From positions 1 to 38,426 of the forward strand of contig SVHK01000013.1 in assembly GCA_015055865.1 (NCBI GenBank): a stretch of DNA of 38,426 nucleotides, read 5' to 3'. This document shows positions 22,280 to 31,070 of this stretch, one piece after another. The position numbers were made by a program, and so were the translations under genes. The notes below the pieces were generated by a model. That model searched no databases. It was not told where the DNA came from and was given only the letters and a program-made list of their open reading frames with translations. How positions within the stretch are numbered: position 1 is the first letter of the stretch; every line of letters begins with the position of its first letter. Source of the stretch: Clostridiales bacterium (lineage in GTDB: Bacteria; Bacillota; Clostridia; Christensenellales; Borkfalkiaceae).

Positions 22280-23359
22280 ATGGAATTTTCCGCTCAAGAA
22301 AAATCGTATATTTGGTTGGACTCCTTTCCGTTGTCCGACGTTCAAAAGCGGAAGATTTTAACCGTTTTCGATTCGGCGGTTGACGTAGTGAAAAATTTTT
22401 CGAGTTTAAAACCGCTTTTCGACGAGTTTTCCGAAGTGGAACTCTTTGAAAAAATGCAAGCTACTTTAAAAAACGACGGCGGATATTTTTCCCGTTTGTT
22501 AGACGGATTTTCAGTAAACGAAGTTACGCCTATTCCTATTTGTTCTAAAGCGTATCCAAACGAATGGAAGGCGGAGTCCGACGCGCCTATCGTGTTGTAC
22601 GCGAAAGGGGATTTGAGTCTTTTAAAAACGGACAAATTTTGTATCGTCGGGTCAAGGCGTACCGCGAATACCGCTTTAAAAACGGGCGAAAAACTTGCGG
22701 AAGAACTCTCGCAAAAATTTACGCTTCTTACGGGCGTTGCGGACGGTGGCGATACCGCCGTCATCGAAGGCGCGTTAAAGGGGAGTAAAAAACTCGTATG
22801 CCTGCTTGCCGGCGGATTTGGGTCTATTCCGAAAGGGAATTTCGCGTTGATGAAAACGGTCGAACAAAACGGGTTATTGCTTGCGCCGAACAGTTACGAT
22901 ACGCCCGTGCGTTCCTTTTTGTACGAAAGAAGAAATAAATTACTCGCGTTGTTATCGGTCGGCGTACTCGTGATAGGCGCAGGGGAAAAGAGTGGCGCGC
23001 TCGTGACCGCCAAGTACGCGAAAGAATACAAAAAACCGTTGTTTGCGTTTCCGTATCCGCCTTTATCAAGCGTGGGGGTAGGGTGCAACGCCTTAATCAA
23101 ACGGGGCGCGAAACTCACCGAATCCGCGGGGGATATTTTGGAGCATTTCGGGTTAGAAGTCCAGCCGAAACGCGCGGTAGAGCTAACGGAAACGGAAGAA
23201 AAAGTTTGGCAATATTTATCCGAACAAGGGGAAGCGCATTTAACGGAAATCGCGCAAGCGCTCGGCGTACCGCCGTATAAAACGTCCGCAATTCTCTCTT
23301 CGCTTGAAATGAAAGGAATCGTCGTCAAGCTCGGCGCAAACCGTTTCTCAGCCGTTTAG
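22280..23359 (+). CDS. dprA: DNA-processing protein DprA
   Basis: DprA binds incoming single-stranded DNA and loads RecA during transformation; many non-competent bacteria keep it. The 359-aa protein has a helical N-terminal part (1-100), a Rossmann-like domain (about 105-290) with FCIVGSRRTANTALKTGEKL, a GADTAAH-like LTGVADGGDTAVIEGAL, RSFLYERRNKLLALLSVGVLVIGAGEKSGALVTA, and a winged-helix C-terminal domain (about 295-359). Compared with the usual family, the segment after LLAGGF reads GSIPKGNFALMK rather than the common CGLDxxYP form. AAGGAGAAAGGA precedes the ATG. Confidence 0.95.
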   Translation: MEFSAQEKSYIWLDSFPLSDVQKRKILTVFDSAVDVVKNFSSLKPLFDEFSEVELFEKMQATLKNDGGYFSRLLDGFSVNEVTPIPICSKAYPNEWKAESDAPIVLYAKGDLSLLKTDKFCIVGSRRTANTALKTGEKLAEELSQKFTLLTGVADGGDTAVIEGALKGSKKLVCLLAGGFGSIPKGNFALMKTVEQNGLLLAPNSYDTPVRSFLYERRNKLLALLSVGVLVIGAGEKSGALVTAKYAKEYKKPLFAFPYPPLSSVGVGCNALIKRGAKLTESAGDILEHFGLEVQPKRAVELTETEEKVWQYLSEQGEAHLTEIAQALGVPPYKTSAILSSLEMKGIVVKLGANRFSAV

Positions 23360-23645
23360 TCTAGCCAAGACATTGTAATCTAAACAAGATTTTGAATGAT
23401 AAATCGTATGAATACTGCGTTGAAACCCTTGAAAATACGTACAGTATTCACTTCGGCTTTCGCCTTGTATTCCTTTCGATTTTATCTACTCAAAATTGCT
23501 TCGCACCCAAAACGAAAGATTTTAAGATGATTTTGGGCGAGAAGGAAGCAATAATACTTGCCGTATTATAATGACGCCGAGCTCAAAAGTGCTTAAAATA
23601 TCCGTTTTGGGCTTATTTGGATTATACTGTCTTGGCTAAACGAAA
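23354..23645. repeat. Foldback (MITE-like or structured RNA) element between dprA and topA
   Basis: Imperfect inverted repeats of about 30 bp bound this 280-bp stretch: TAGCCAAGACATTGTAATCT (23362-23381) mirrors AGGATTATACTGTCTTGGCTA-like sequence ending at 23638. Nested inside are GATAAATCGTATGAATAC (23398-23415) with GTATTCCTTTCGATTTTATC (23467-23486), an alternative hairpin TGAATACTG/CAGTATTCA (23409-23450), ATTGCTTC..CCCAAAA with TTTTGGG..GAAGCAAT (23496-23551), TAATAC/GTATTA (23552-23568) and CCCAAAACG/CGTTTTGGG (23506-23514, 23603-23611). There is no ORF or transposase. No clear target-site duplication is seen. It fills the whole gap and probably lies in the topA leader. Confidence 0.7.
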
Positions 23646-23693
23646 CAAAAACAGTCAAAAATAAAGCTAATCAATACAAGGAACTTAAAAAGT

Positions 23694-26069
23694 ATGGATT
23701 TAATTATCGTAGAGTCGCCCTCCAAGGCGAAAACAATTTCAAAGTACCTTAAGGGGAAGTATAAAGTGGACGCGTCCGCAGGGCATATTCGCGATTTGCC
23801 CGTACATTCGCTCGGCGTGGACGTGAAGAATAACTTCGAACCCAAGTACGTGGATTCGGAGAACAAAGAAGACGTAATTAGACGTTTAAAAGAAGCGACG
23901 AAAAAAGCCGACCGCGTCTATCTTGCAACCGACCCTGATAGAGAAGGGGAGGCGATTTCTTGGCACTTGCAAACGGTTTTAGGCTTGGACGAAACGGCGG
24001 AAAACCGCATTGAATTCAACGAAGTTTCCCAACGCGCGATTGAGTTGGCGCTCAAAAAACCGAGAAAGATTAATTACAATCTCGTGGACGCGCAACAAGC
24101 CCGTCGCGTACTCGATAGATTGGTGGGCTACAAGCTTTCCGACGTATTAAACCGCAAAATCGTGGACGATACCGTTGCCGGCAAACGCTCTCTTTCAGGC
24201 GGGCGCGTGCAATCGGTTGCGCTTAGATTAATCGTGGAAAGAGAACGGGAAATTACTGCGTTCAAGCCCGAAGAATATTGGAATTTGACGGCGGAATTAC
24301 AAGACGTAAACAAAAAATACTCCCCGTTCAAAGCGATGCTTGAAAAGAAAGGGACGAGAAAGTTCAAGCCTGCGTCCGCCGATGAAACGGCGACGGTATT
24401 GGAAATTTTATCGAACGGGAAGTTCGTCGTTTCCAAAGTGAAAAAGACGGTTGCAAAATCCCACGCGCCCGCGCCGTTCACGACCAGTTCCTTGCAACAG
24501 GACGCGTCCACAAAGCTTGGATTCAGCGCGCCTGAAACGATGAGTTTGGCGCAACACTTATACGAAGGTATCGCTACGGAAAACGGCGACCATATCGCGT
24601 TTATAACGTATATGAGAACGGACTCCGTCCGCGTATCGAAAGAAGCGCAAATGAAAGCGCTTGAAAAAATCCGCGAAACGTACGGCGACGAATACGCGCC
24701 CGAAAAACCCAATTTTTACGCGACGAAAAAGGGCGCGCAAGACGCCCACGAAGCAATTCGACCTAACGATTTGAATATGACGCCCGAAAAGGCGAAAAAA
24801 TTGCTCGATAAAAAGCATTACGCGCTTTATAAGCTCGTTTACGAACGCTTTATCGCGTCGCAAATGTCGGAAGCGAAGTACAACAGTATGCAAATGGAAA
24901 TCGACAATTCGGGGTATATTTTCAAGGCGAGCGGAAAGGTGCTTTTGTTCGCAGGGTTTACCGCCGTTTACCAAGATATTTCCGCGAAAAAGGACGACGA
25001 CGATGAAATTTCGTCCGCGAAACTTTTGCCCGATTTATCCGAAGGGGATACGCTTGATTTGACGAATATGCAAAAGGAGCAAAAATTCACCAAACCGCCT
25101 TTGCGTTACACGGACGCGTCGCTCGTTAAAGCGATGGAAGAAAAGGGGATTGGTAGACCGTCCACCTACGCTACGATTATTTCTAAACTCAATCAAAAAT
25201 ACGTCAAAAAAGACGGTAAATATATGGTACCTATTCCCGTTTCGTACGAAGTCGTGGATATGCTTTTAAAGTGTTTTCAAGACGTAATGGACGTCGGGTT
25301 TACGGCAGGTATGGAAACCAAGCTCGACGACATTGAAGAAGGCGGTGTGGATTGGCATAGCGTAATCGCGGATTTCTATCCCGGTTTTGAAAGAAACCTG
25401 CGTGGCGCGGCGCTTTACGGCGACGAGCAAACGCAAGAAGTTTGCGGAAAATGCGGTCATTTTATGATTAGAAGAACGGGGAAATTCGGCAAGTATCTCG
25501 CTTGCTCTAATTATCCCGAATGTCATAATATCTTAAGCGACGCGGAAGAAGAAATTTCCGCGGTGCGTTGTCCCAAGTGTGGAGAGAATATGGTCGTAAG
25601 ACGGGGTAAGTTTGGGAAATTCTTGGCTTGTCCGAGCTACCCGTCCTGCAAATCGACGTTGCCGATGCCCGAAGAAAACGCGGAAAAAGTGGTTGGGAAA
25701 TGTCCTGAATGCGGAAACGCAATGAACGAAAGAAAATCCAAAAAGGGCAAGGTGTATTATAGCTGTTCGAGTTATCCTGCCTGCAAATATATGAGTTGGG
25801 ATATTCCTACGGGCGAAAGATGCGAAAAGTGCGGTAGTCCGATGGTACAGTCCGCGCGCGGAAAGGTAAAATGTTCGAGCAAGGAATGTATCGAAAAGGA
25901 ACGCGCGGAGCAAAAGGCGAAAAAACTCGCCGAAAAACCGTCTAAGGCGACCAAATCGGCGAAAGCTACGTCGAAAAAAGAAAAAGCGAAGTTCGAAACC
26001 GACTTCGACGAATTGGATATTCCGCCTTTGATGGACGAACCGCAATATTTTGGACCGCAGGGGCGTTAA
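23694..26069 (+). CDS. topA: DNA topoisomerase I
   Basis: Type IA topoisomerase relaxes negative supercoils. The 791-aa protein starts with the TOPRIM domain MDLIIVESPSKAKTISKYLK, continues YLATDPDREGEAISWHLQ, and has the active-site tyrosine in FITYMRTDSVRVS (about 304). Four C-terminal zinc ribbons follow: CGKCGHFMIRR, CPKCGENMVVRR, CPECGNAMNERK and CEKCGSPMVQS, the last one short. The tail is Lys/Ala-rich (KPSKATKSAKATSKKEKAK) and ends acidic. AAGGAA lies before the ATG. The dprA-topA-trmFO-hslV-hslU order matches the Bacillus arrangement apart from missing xerC and codY. Confidence 0.98.
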   Translation: MDLIIVESPSKAKTISKYLKGKYKVDASAGHIRDLPVHSLGVDVKNNFEPKYVDSENKEDVIRRLKEATKKADRVYLATDPDREGEAISWHLQTVLGLDETAENRIEFNEVSQRAIELALKKPRKINYNLVDAQQARRVLDRLVGYKLSDVLNRKIVDDTVAGKRSLSGGRVQSVALRLIVEREREITAFKPEEYWNLTAELQDVNKKYSPFKAMLEKKGTRKFKPASADETATVLEILSNGKFVVSKVKKTVAKSHAPAPFTTSSLQQDASTKLGFSAPETMSLAQHLYEGIATENGDHIAFITYMRTDSVRVSKEAQMKALEKIRETYGDEYAPEKPNFYATKKGAQDAHEAIRPNDLNMTPEKAKKLLDKKHYALYKLVYERFIASQMSEAKYNSMQMEIDNSGYIFKASGKVLLFAGFTAVYQDISAKKDDDDEISSAKLLPDLSEGDTLDLTNMQKEQKFTKPPLRYTDASLVKAMEEKGIGRPSTYATIISKLNQKYVKKDGKYMVPIPVSYEVVDMLLKCFQDVMDVGFTAGMETKLDDIEEGGVDWHSVIADFYPGFERNLRGAALYGDEQTQEVCGKCGHFMIRRTGKFGKYLACSNYPECHNILSDAEEEISAVRCPKCGENMVVRRGKFGKFLACPSYPSCKSTLPMPEENAEKVVGKCPECGNAMNERKSKKGKVYYSCSSYPACKYMSWDIPTGERCEKCGSPMVQSARGKVKCSSKECIEKERAEQKAKKLAEKPSKATKSAKATSKKEKAKFETDFDELDIPPLMDEPQYFGPQGR

Positions 26070-26072
26070 GAA

Positions 26073-27395
26073 ATGGTTTGTAAAGAGAAAGTAACCGTCG
26101 TTGGCGGTGGTTTGGCAGGGAGCGAAACGGCGTATTACCTTGCCGAGCAGGGTGTACGGGTAACCCTCGTCGAAATGAAACCGAAGAAGTTCAGTCCTGC
26201 GCACGAAAGCGAAAATTTCGGGGAGTTGGTATGTTCCAACTCCTTGAAAAGCAACGACCCGTACGCGAACGCGTGCGGATTATTAAAGGAAGAAATGCGT
26301 CTTTTGGGCTCGTTGACGATGCAGGCGGCGGAAGCAAGTAAAGTGCCGGCGGGGTCGGCGTTGGCGGTGGATAGAGAGAAGTTTTCCGCGTATATTAGCG
26401 AGAAATTGCAAAACCACCCCAACATTACCATTGAAAGACGGGAATTGAAAAGTTTGGACGAATTGGACGAGAACGGCTACGCCGTTATCGCAACCGGTCC
26501 GTTGACTTCGGACGAGTTATCAAAGAGCATTTGTTCGCGGTTTGGCGAATTGCATTTCTACGACGCGTCCGCGCCTATCGTTTCGGCGGAAAGTATCGAC
26601 GAAACGACTTCGTTTACGGGGGATAGGTACGGCAAAGGCACGGGCGATTATATCAACTGTCCGATGAATAAAGACGAATATTACGCGTTCGTGGACGCAC
26701 TTTTGAGCGCGGAAAAGACGGAATTACATTCCTTTGAAAAGCGTGAAATTTTCGAAGGTTGTATGCCGATAGAAGTGATGGCGTCAAGGGGTAGAGATAC
26801 TCTGCGCTACGGTACGCTCAAACCGGTTGGGCTTTTGGGCGACGACGGGAAAAGACCGTTCGCCGTGTTACAGCTTAGAAAAGAGAACGAACAGGGTACG
26901 GCGTACAATCTCGTCGGCTGTCAAACGAATTTGAAATTTGGCGAACAAAAACGGGTGTTTTCAATGATACCGGCGTTAAAGAACGCGGAGTACTTACGCT
27001 ACGGGGTTATGCACAGAAATACGTATATTCAATCGCCCAGCGTTTTGAATCGCGATTTTTCGGTTAAGAATAATAAACGGCTGTATTTTGCAGGTCAAAT
27101 CACGGGCGTGGAAGGTTACGTCGAGAGTTCGGCGAGCGGGCTTTTAGTCGGCTTACACTTGGCAGACGAGATTTTAGGCAGAGAGAAAAGGGTATTCGAT
27201 AGCGATACCGTTTGCGGTGCGCTTGAAAGCCATATTTCGACCCCGAACAAGGACTTCCAACCGATGAACGCGAATTACGGGATTTTAAACCCGTTGCCCG
27301 CGCGGATTAAAGATAAAAAAGAACGCTACAAAGCGTTGTCTATGCGCGCGTTGGAGAAAGTGAAATTGCTTGCGGACAGCGAAAGGAATCAGTAG
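26073..27395 (+). CDS. trmFO: Methylenetetrahydrofolate-tRNA-(uracil-54) methyltransferase TrmFO
   Basis: TrmFO makes ribothymidine at position 54 of tRNA using methylene-THF and FAD. The 440-aa protein begins with the FAD-binding motif VTVVGGGLAGSETAYYLAEQ, continues MKPKKFSPAHESENFGELVCSNSLKSND, and has the folate/FAD region YFAGQITGVEGYVESSASG. All are standard for the family and length is normal. It starts 3 bp after the topA stop, so the two are surely cotranscribed. TrmFO is typical of Firmicutes, which supports the taxonomic reading. Confidence 0.97.
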   Translation: MVCKEKVTVVGGGLAGSETAYYLAEQGVRVTLVEMKPKKFSPAHESENFGELVCSNSLKSNDPYANACGLLKEEMRLLGSLTMQAAEASKVPAGSALAVDREKFSAYISEKLQNHPNITIERRELKSLDELDENGYAVIATGPLTSDELSKSICSRFGELHFYDASAPIVSAESIDETTSFTGDRYGKGTGDYINCPMNKDEYYAFVDALLSAEKTELHSFEKREIFEGCMPIEVMASRGRDTLRYGTLKPVGLLGDDGKRPFAVLQLRKENEQGTAYNLVGCQTNLKFGEQKRVFSMIPALKNAEYLRYGVMHRNTYIQSPSVLNRDFSVKNNKRLYFAGQITGVEGYVESSASGLLVGLHLADEILGREKRVFDSDTVCGALESHISTPNKDFQPMNANYGILNPLPARIKDKKERYKALSMRALEKVKLLADSERNQ

Positions 27396-27406
27396 GAGAA
27401 TAATGT

Positions 27407-27973
27407 ATGGTAGAATTTAGAGGGACGACCATTTGCGCGGTTAAAAAGGACGGCGTAACGGCGATTGCCGGCGACGGTCAGGTTACGATGGGCGAATCGG
27501 TTATTTTTAAAAACACGGCGGTTAAGGTAAGAAGAATTTACGGCGGTAAAGTGATTTTGGGCTTTGCCGGGTCGGTTACCGACGCGTTCTCTTTGACGGA
27601 AAAATTCGAAGGAATGCTCAATAAATTTTCTGGCAACTTAATGCGTTCGGCGGTCGAACTTGCCGAGCTTTGGCGGAGCGACAAAATCGGTCGAAAACTT
27701 GACGCGATGATGATTACCGCCGATGAGAATACCTTACTCATTTTGTCGGGTACGGGCGAAGTCATTGAGCCGGACGGCGGAGTTTGCGCGATTGGTAGCG
27801 GTGGTAATTACGCGTTGGCGGCGGCGCGCGCGTTGTATAAGGAAACGGATTACGACGCGGAAACGATTGCGAAAAAGGCGCTTAAAATCGCGTCCGAGAT
27901 TTGCGTGTTCACCAACGACAATATCCGTTGCGAAAGCGTAGGTTCGGCTAAACAAGACAAGGGGGTAAACTAA
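27407..27973 (+). CDS. hslV: ATP-dependent protease proteolytic subunit HslV
   Basis: HslV is the threonine peptidase ring that works with the HslU unfoldase. The 188-aa protein begins MVEFRG followed by TTICAVKKDGVTAIAGDGQVT; Thr7 should be the N-terminal nucleophile after removal of six residues. The catalytic Lys (VKVRRIYGGKVILGFAGSV) and the S-G motif (CAIGSGGNYALAAARAL) are present. AGGAG precedes the start. It is followed by hslU after one base. The six-residue propeptide is longer than the single Met in E. coli. Confidence 0.97.
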   Translation: MVEFRGTTICAVKKDGVTAIAGDGQVTMGESVIFKNTAVKVRRIYGGKVILGFAGSVTDAFSLTEKFEGMLNKFSGNLMRSAVELAELWRSDKIGRKLDAMMITADENTLLILSGTGEVIEPDGGVCAIGSGGNYALAAARALYKETDYDAETIAKKALKIASEICVFTNDNIRCESVGSAKQDKGVN

Positions 27974-27974
27974 A

Positions 27975-29285
27975 ATGGATTTATCACCTAAACAAATCGT
28001 CAATCGATTAGACAAATATATTATCGGTCAAGAAGACGCGAAAAAAGCGGTGGCTATCGCGCTTAGAAACCGTTATCGTCGGGCGCAACTCCCTGCGGAA
28101 ATTCGCGAAGAAATTACGCCGAAAAATATTATTATGAAAGGCCCGACGGGGGTCGGGAAAACGGAAATTGCCCGTCGGCTTGCAAAACTCGTCAAAGCGC
28201 CGTTCGTCAAAGTCGAAGCGACGAAATATACGGAAGTCGGGTACGTTGGAAAGGACGTCGAAGGTATGATTCGCGACCTTGCGGAATGCGCGTATCGGCT
28301 CGTTAAATCGGAAAAGGAAGAAGAAGTTAAAGCAAAAGCCACTTTGGCGGCGGAACGCAGAGTCTTGAAAGTTCTTGCCGACGCGAAAAAGGACGAAAAG
28401 GGCGAACTTGCTAAAGAAGTATTCGAAAACAACTTGCTCGACGGATTAAGAAAAGGACAATACGACAATTTCGTGATTGAAATGGAAGTACTCGATACAC
28501 CCCAACAAATGGAGCTTATGCCCGGTACGGCGGCAATTTCGATTGGTAATATTTTCGGGGATATGTTCCCTGGTAAAAAGAAAAAACGCAAGTTGACCGT
28601 GCGTGAAGCGTTGGAAATTTCGTTGAGCGAAGAAGCGGATAAACTCGTGGACGAAGACGCCGTGAAATCGGAAGCGATTTACCGCGCGGAAAACGACGGG
28701 ATTATCTTTATCGACGAGATTGATAAAATTGCAGGCAAAGGCAATAGAAACGGCGCGGACGTATCCAGAGAAGGAGTGCAAAGGGATATTTTGCCCATCG
28801 TCGAAGGTTCGACCGTCGTTACCAAATACGGTCCGATTAAGACCGATTTCATTCTCTTTATCGCGGCAGGCGCGTTCCACGTCGCGGCGATTGAAGATTT
28901 GATTCCCGAATTGCAAGGCAGATTCCCCGTATCGGTGGAATTAAAGAGTTTGACGAAAGAAGATTTCGTAAAAATCTTGACGGAAACGGAAAATTCGCTC
29001 ACTTTCCAATACGGTCATCTTTTGAGCGTGGACAATATCGATTTGAAGTTCGACGAATCGGCGATTGAACGGATAGCGGAAGTGGCGGTAGAACTCAACG
29101 CGACGAGTGAAGACATCGGCGCAAGACGGTTGCACACGGTAATGGAATATCTTTTGGAAGATATTTCGTTCAACGCAGGCGGCGGAGATTATCCGACCTT
29201 TACGCTCGTAATCGATAAAAAGTACGTGGACGAACACTTGAAAAAACTCACGGGCGACAGAAATCTTAAAAAATACGTTTTATAA
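27975..29285 (+). CDS. hslU: ATP-dependent protease ATPase subunit HslU
   Basis: HslU is the AAA+ unfoldase partner of HslV. The 436-aa protein starts MDLSPKQIVNRLDKYIIGQE, has Walker A GPTGVGKTEIARRLAKL (about 54-70) and Walker B IIFIDEIDKIAGKG (about 236-249), with the I-domain in between (about 110-225), and a sensor 2 region ATSEDIGARRLHTVMEYLLE. The C-terminus LKKYVL is close to the usual LSRYIL tail that docks into HslV. It begins one base after the hslV stop and is cotranscribed. Confidence 0.98.
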   Translation: MDLSPKQIVNRLDKYIIGQEDAKKAVAIALRNRYRRAQLPAEIREEITPKNIIMKGPTGVGKTEIARRLAKLVKAPFVKVEATKYTEVGYVGKDVEGMIRDLAECAYRLVKSEKEEEVKAKATLAAERRVLKVLADAKKDEKGELAKEVFENNLLDGLRKGQYDNFVIEMEVLDTPQQMELMPGTAAISIGNIFGDMFPGKKKKRKLTVREALEISLSEEADKLVDEDAVKSEAIYRAENDGIIFIDEIDKIAGKGNRNGADVSREGVQRDILPIVEGSTVVTKYGPIKTDFILFIAAGAFHVAAIEDLIPELQGRFPVSVELKSLTKEDFVKILTETENSLTFQYGHLLSVDNIDLKFDESAIERIAEVAVELNATSEDIGARRLHTVMEYLLEDISFNAGGGDYPTFTLVIDKKYVDEHLKKLTGDRNLKKYVL

Positions 29286-29335
29286 AACCAGTGGGGCAGG
29301 TACGAGCTAAATGCCCTGCAGGAAAGGAAGAAATT

Positions 29336-30586
29336 ATGATAAATATACCCAAAGGCACGAAGGACGTCTTGCCGAGCGAGAGCTATAAATGGCAATACGT
29401 AGAAGGGATGGCGAGAGAAGTATCTAAACTTTTCAACTTAAAGGAAATCCGCACGCCCGTTTTTGAACATACCGAACTTTTTTCGCGTGGCGTAGGCGAA
29501 ACGACGGACGTCGTTACCAAAGAAATGTACACGTTTAAGGACAAGGGGGACAGGTCGATTACCTTAAAACCCGAAGGTACGGCGGGCGCGGTGCGTTCGT
29601 TTATCGAAAACGGACTCGTAAATGGTGTTTTGCCCGCGAAATTGTATTATATTATTCCTGCGTTCCGCTATGAAAGACCGCAGGCTGGCAGACTTCGCGA
29701 GTTCCACCAATTCGGCGTGGAAATTTTCGGCGCAAAGACTGCGGATACGGACGCGGAAGCGATTATTATCGCGGATACTTTGCTTAAGAAGTTGGGGTTA
29801 AAGGTCAAAGTCAAAATCAATTCGATTGGTTGTCCTGCGTGCCGAAAGGCGTATAACAGGGCGTTGAAGGAGTTTTTCGCGCCTTATTTGGACGAACTTT
29901 GTTTCGATTGCAAATCTCGGTTTGAGAAAAACCCGTTGCGCCTTTTAGACTGCAAGGAAGACGACTGCAAACGTATCAACGTAAACGCGCCCCAAATTTT
30001 AGACTATCTTTGCGCGGACTGTTCTTCGCATTTTGAAGATTTGAAAAATTATCTTACGACGGCAGGCGTAGAATACGAAATCGATTCGAGAATCGTGCGC
30101 GGTTTGGACTACTACACCCGTACCGTGTTCGAGTTTACGTCTACGGCAATCGGCGCGCAAGGCACGGTTTGCGGTGGGGGTAGATACGACGGTTTGATTG
30201 AACAGTTGGGCGGTAAGGAATGTCCTGCGGTTGGGTTTGCGGTCGGGATTGAACGGTTGTTGATGTTGATGGAACAAACGGGCGTGAGTATTCCCGACGA
30301 CGAAAAACCGACGGTGTATATCGCAGGTATGGACGAAAACTGTCGTAAAAAGGCGTTTGAAATTTGCGCGAAATTGCGTACGGCAGGCGTAATTGCAGAA
30401 ATCGACCATATGGAACGCTCGATTAAAGCGCAATTCAAGTACGCGGACAAGCTGGGCGCGAAATACGTCGCAGTCATCGGCGGAAACGAACTTGAACAAG
30501 GCGTAATGAACGTAAAAAATATGTCGAACGGCGAAAGCGAATCGGTTGGGTTTGATTTAGCAGTAGAATATTTTTTAGGAAAATAA
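29336..30586 (+). CDS. hisS: Histidyl-tRNA synthetase
   Basis: Class II HisRS. The start is the ATG at 29336 (MINIPKGTKDVLPSE), preceded by GGAAAGGAAG; the open frame extends 45 bp further upstream without a better site. The 416-aa protein shows class II motif 1-2 regions (TLKPEGTAGAVRSFIENG, YIIPAFRYERPQAGRLREFHQFGVEIFG) and the His-specific RGLDYYTRTVFEF and GGGGRYDGLIEQLGG. A Cys-rich middle (CPACRKAYN, CFDCKSRFEKNP, CKEDDC, CADCSSHF) is seen in many clostridial HisRS. The C-terminal anticodon domain (about 325-416) is present. It follows hslU after 50 bp. Confidence 0.98.
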   Translation: MINIPKGTKDVLPSESYKWQYVEGMAREVSKLFNLKEIRTPVFEHTELFSRGVGETTDVVTKEMYTFKDKGDRSITLKPEGTAGAVRSFIENGLVNGVLPAKLYYIIPAFRYERPQAGRLREFHQFGVEIFGAKTADTDAEAIIIADTLLKKLGLKVKVKINSIGCPACRKAYNRALKEFFAPYLDELCFDCKSRFEKNPLRLLDCKEDDCKRINVNAPQILDYLCADCSSHFEDLKNYLTTAGVEYEIDSRIVRGLDYYTRTVFEFTSTAIGAQGTVCGGGRYDGLIEQLGGKECPAVGFAVGIERLLMLMEQTGVSIPDDEKPTVYIAGMDENCRKKAFEICAKLRTAGVIAEIDHMERSIKAQFKYADKLGAKYVAVIGGNELEQGVMNVKNMSNGESESVGFDLAVEYFLGK

Positions 30587-30597
30587 AAATACTAAAG

Positions 30598-30740
30598 TTC
30601 AAGGGGATTATTTCCTTGTAGGGGGGTGGACAAAGCCCCCGCGTAAACGGACTAAAAAAGCAATCTATGATTGCGTTACTCGCGCCGTAAGGCGCACTTG
30701 CGACGGGAGTCGTAATAAATAACGATAAGGAGAAACTAAT
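30598..30740 (+). promoter_or_regulatory. Five-hairpin leader RNA upstream of trxA (copy 1 of a paired motif)
   Basis: Five hairpins follow in order: 30600-30607/30611-30618; 30622-30626/30636-30640; 30660-30665/30669-30674; 30682-30686/30691-30695 with a GTAA loop; and 30701-30704/30709-30712 with a GGGA loop. Between the second and third is the linker GTAAACGGACTAAAAAAG. The same order, linker (AAAACGGACACTTAAAAG), AAAG loop segment and GNRA-loop hairpin occur upstream of the SDR gene on the minus strand, with different stem bases that still pair. The element ends at the trxA ribosome binding site (ATAAGGAGA). Confidence 0.8.
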
Positions 30741-30741
30741 A

Positions 30742-31056
30742 ATGGTAAAACACGTAACGAGTAAAGAATTAGAAGAAATTTTAGCGGACGGAAAGCCGGT
30801 ATTTTGTGATTTTTGGGCGAGCTGGTGCGGACCTTGTAGAATGTTAGCGCCCGTCTTCGAAGAAATTTCCAATAAATACGACGGTAAAGCGGTGTTCGTA
30901 AAAGTCAACGTGGACGAGCAAGAAGAATCGGCGATGAAGTACGGCATTAGCTCCATTCCGAACGTAATCGCGTTCAAGGACGGCGCGCCCGTATCGAATA
31001 GCTTAGGTTTCGTACCGGCATCCGCTTTAGAAGCGTTCGTTAAAGAAAATTTGTAA
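30742..31056 (+). CDS. trxA: Thioredoxin
   Basis: The 104-aa protein has the thioredoxin fold and active site FWASWCGPCRMLAPVFEE (Cys about 31 and 34), the cis-Pro SSIPNVIAFKDG and the DVDEQ-type VNVDEQEESAMKYGI. It reduces protein disulfides with electrons from thioredoxin reductase, which is not in this window. ATAAGGAGA lies 9 nt before the ATG. The leader carries the five-hairpin RNA shared with the SDR gene; whether it is cotranscribed with hisS or has its own promoter is unclear, as no strong promoter is visible in the gap. Confidence 0.97.
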   Translation: MVKHVTSKELEEILADGKPVFCDFWASWCGPCRMLAPVFEEISNKYDGKAVFVKVNVDEQEESAMKYGISSIPNVIAFKDGAPVSNSLGFVPASALEAFVKENL

Positions 31057-31070
31057 ATCTTAAATAAAAT

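Noticed and set aside
23354-23645. Insertion sequence
   Set aside because: Terminal inverted repeats are present, but there is no transposase ORF and no clear target-site duplication.
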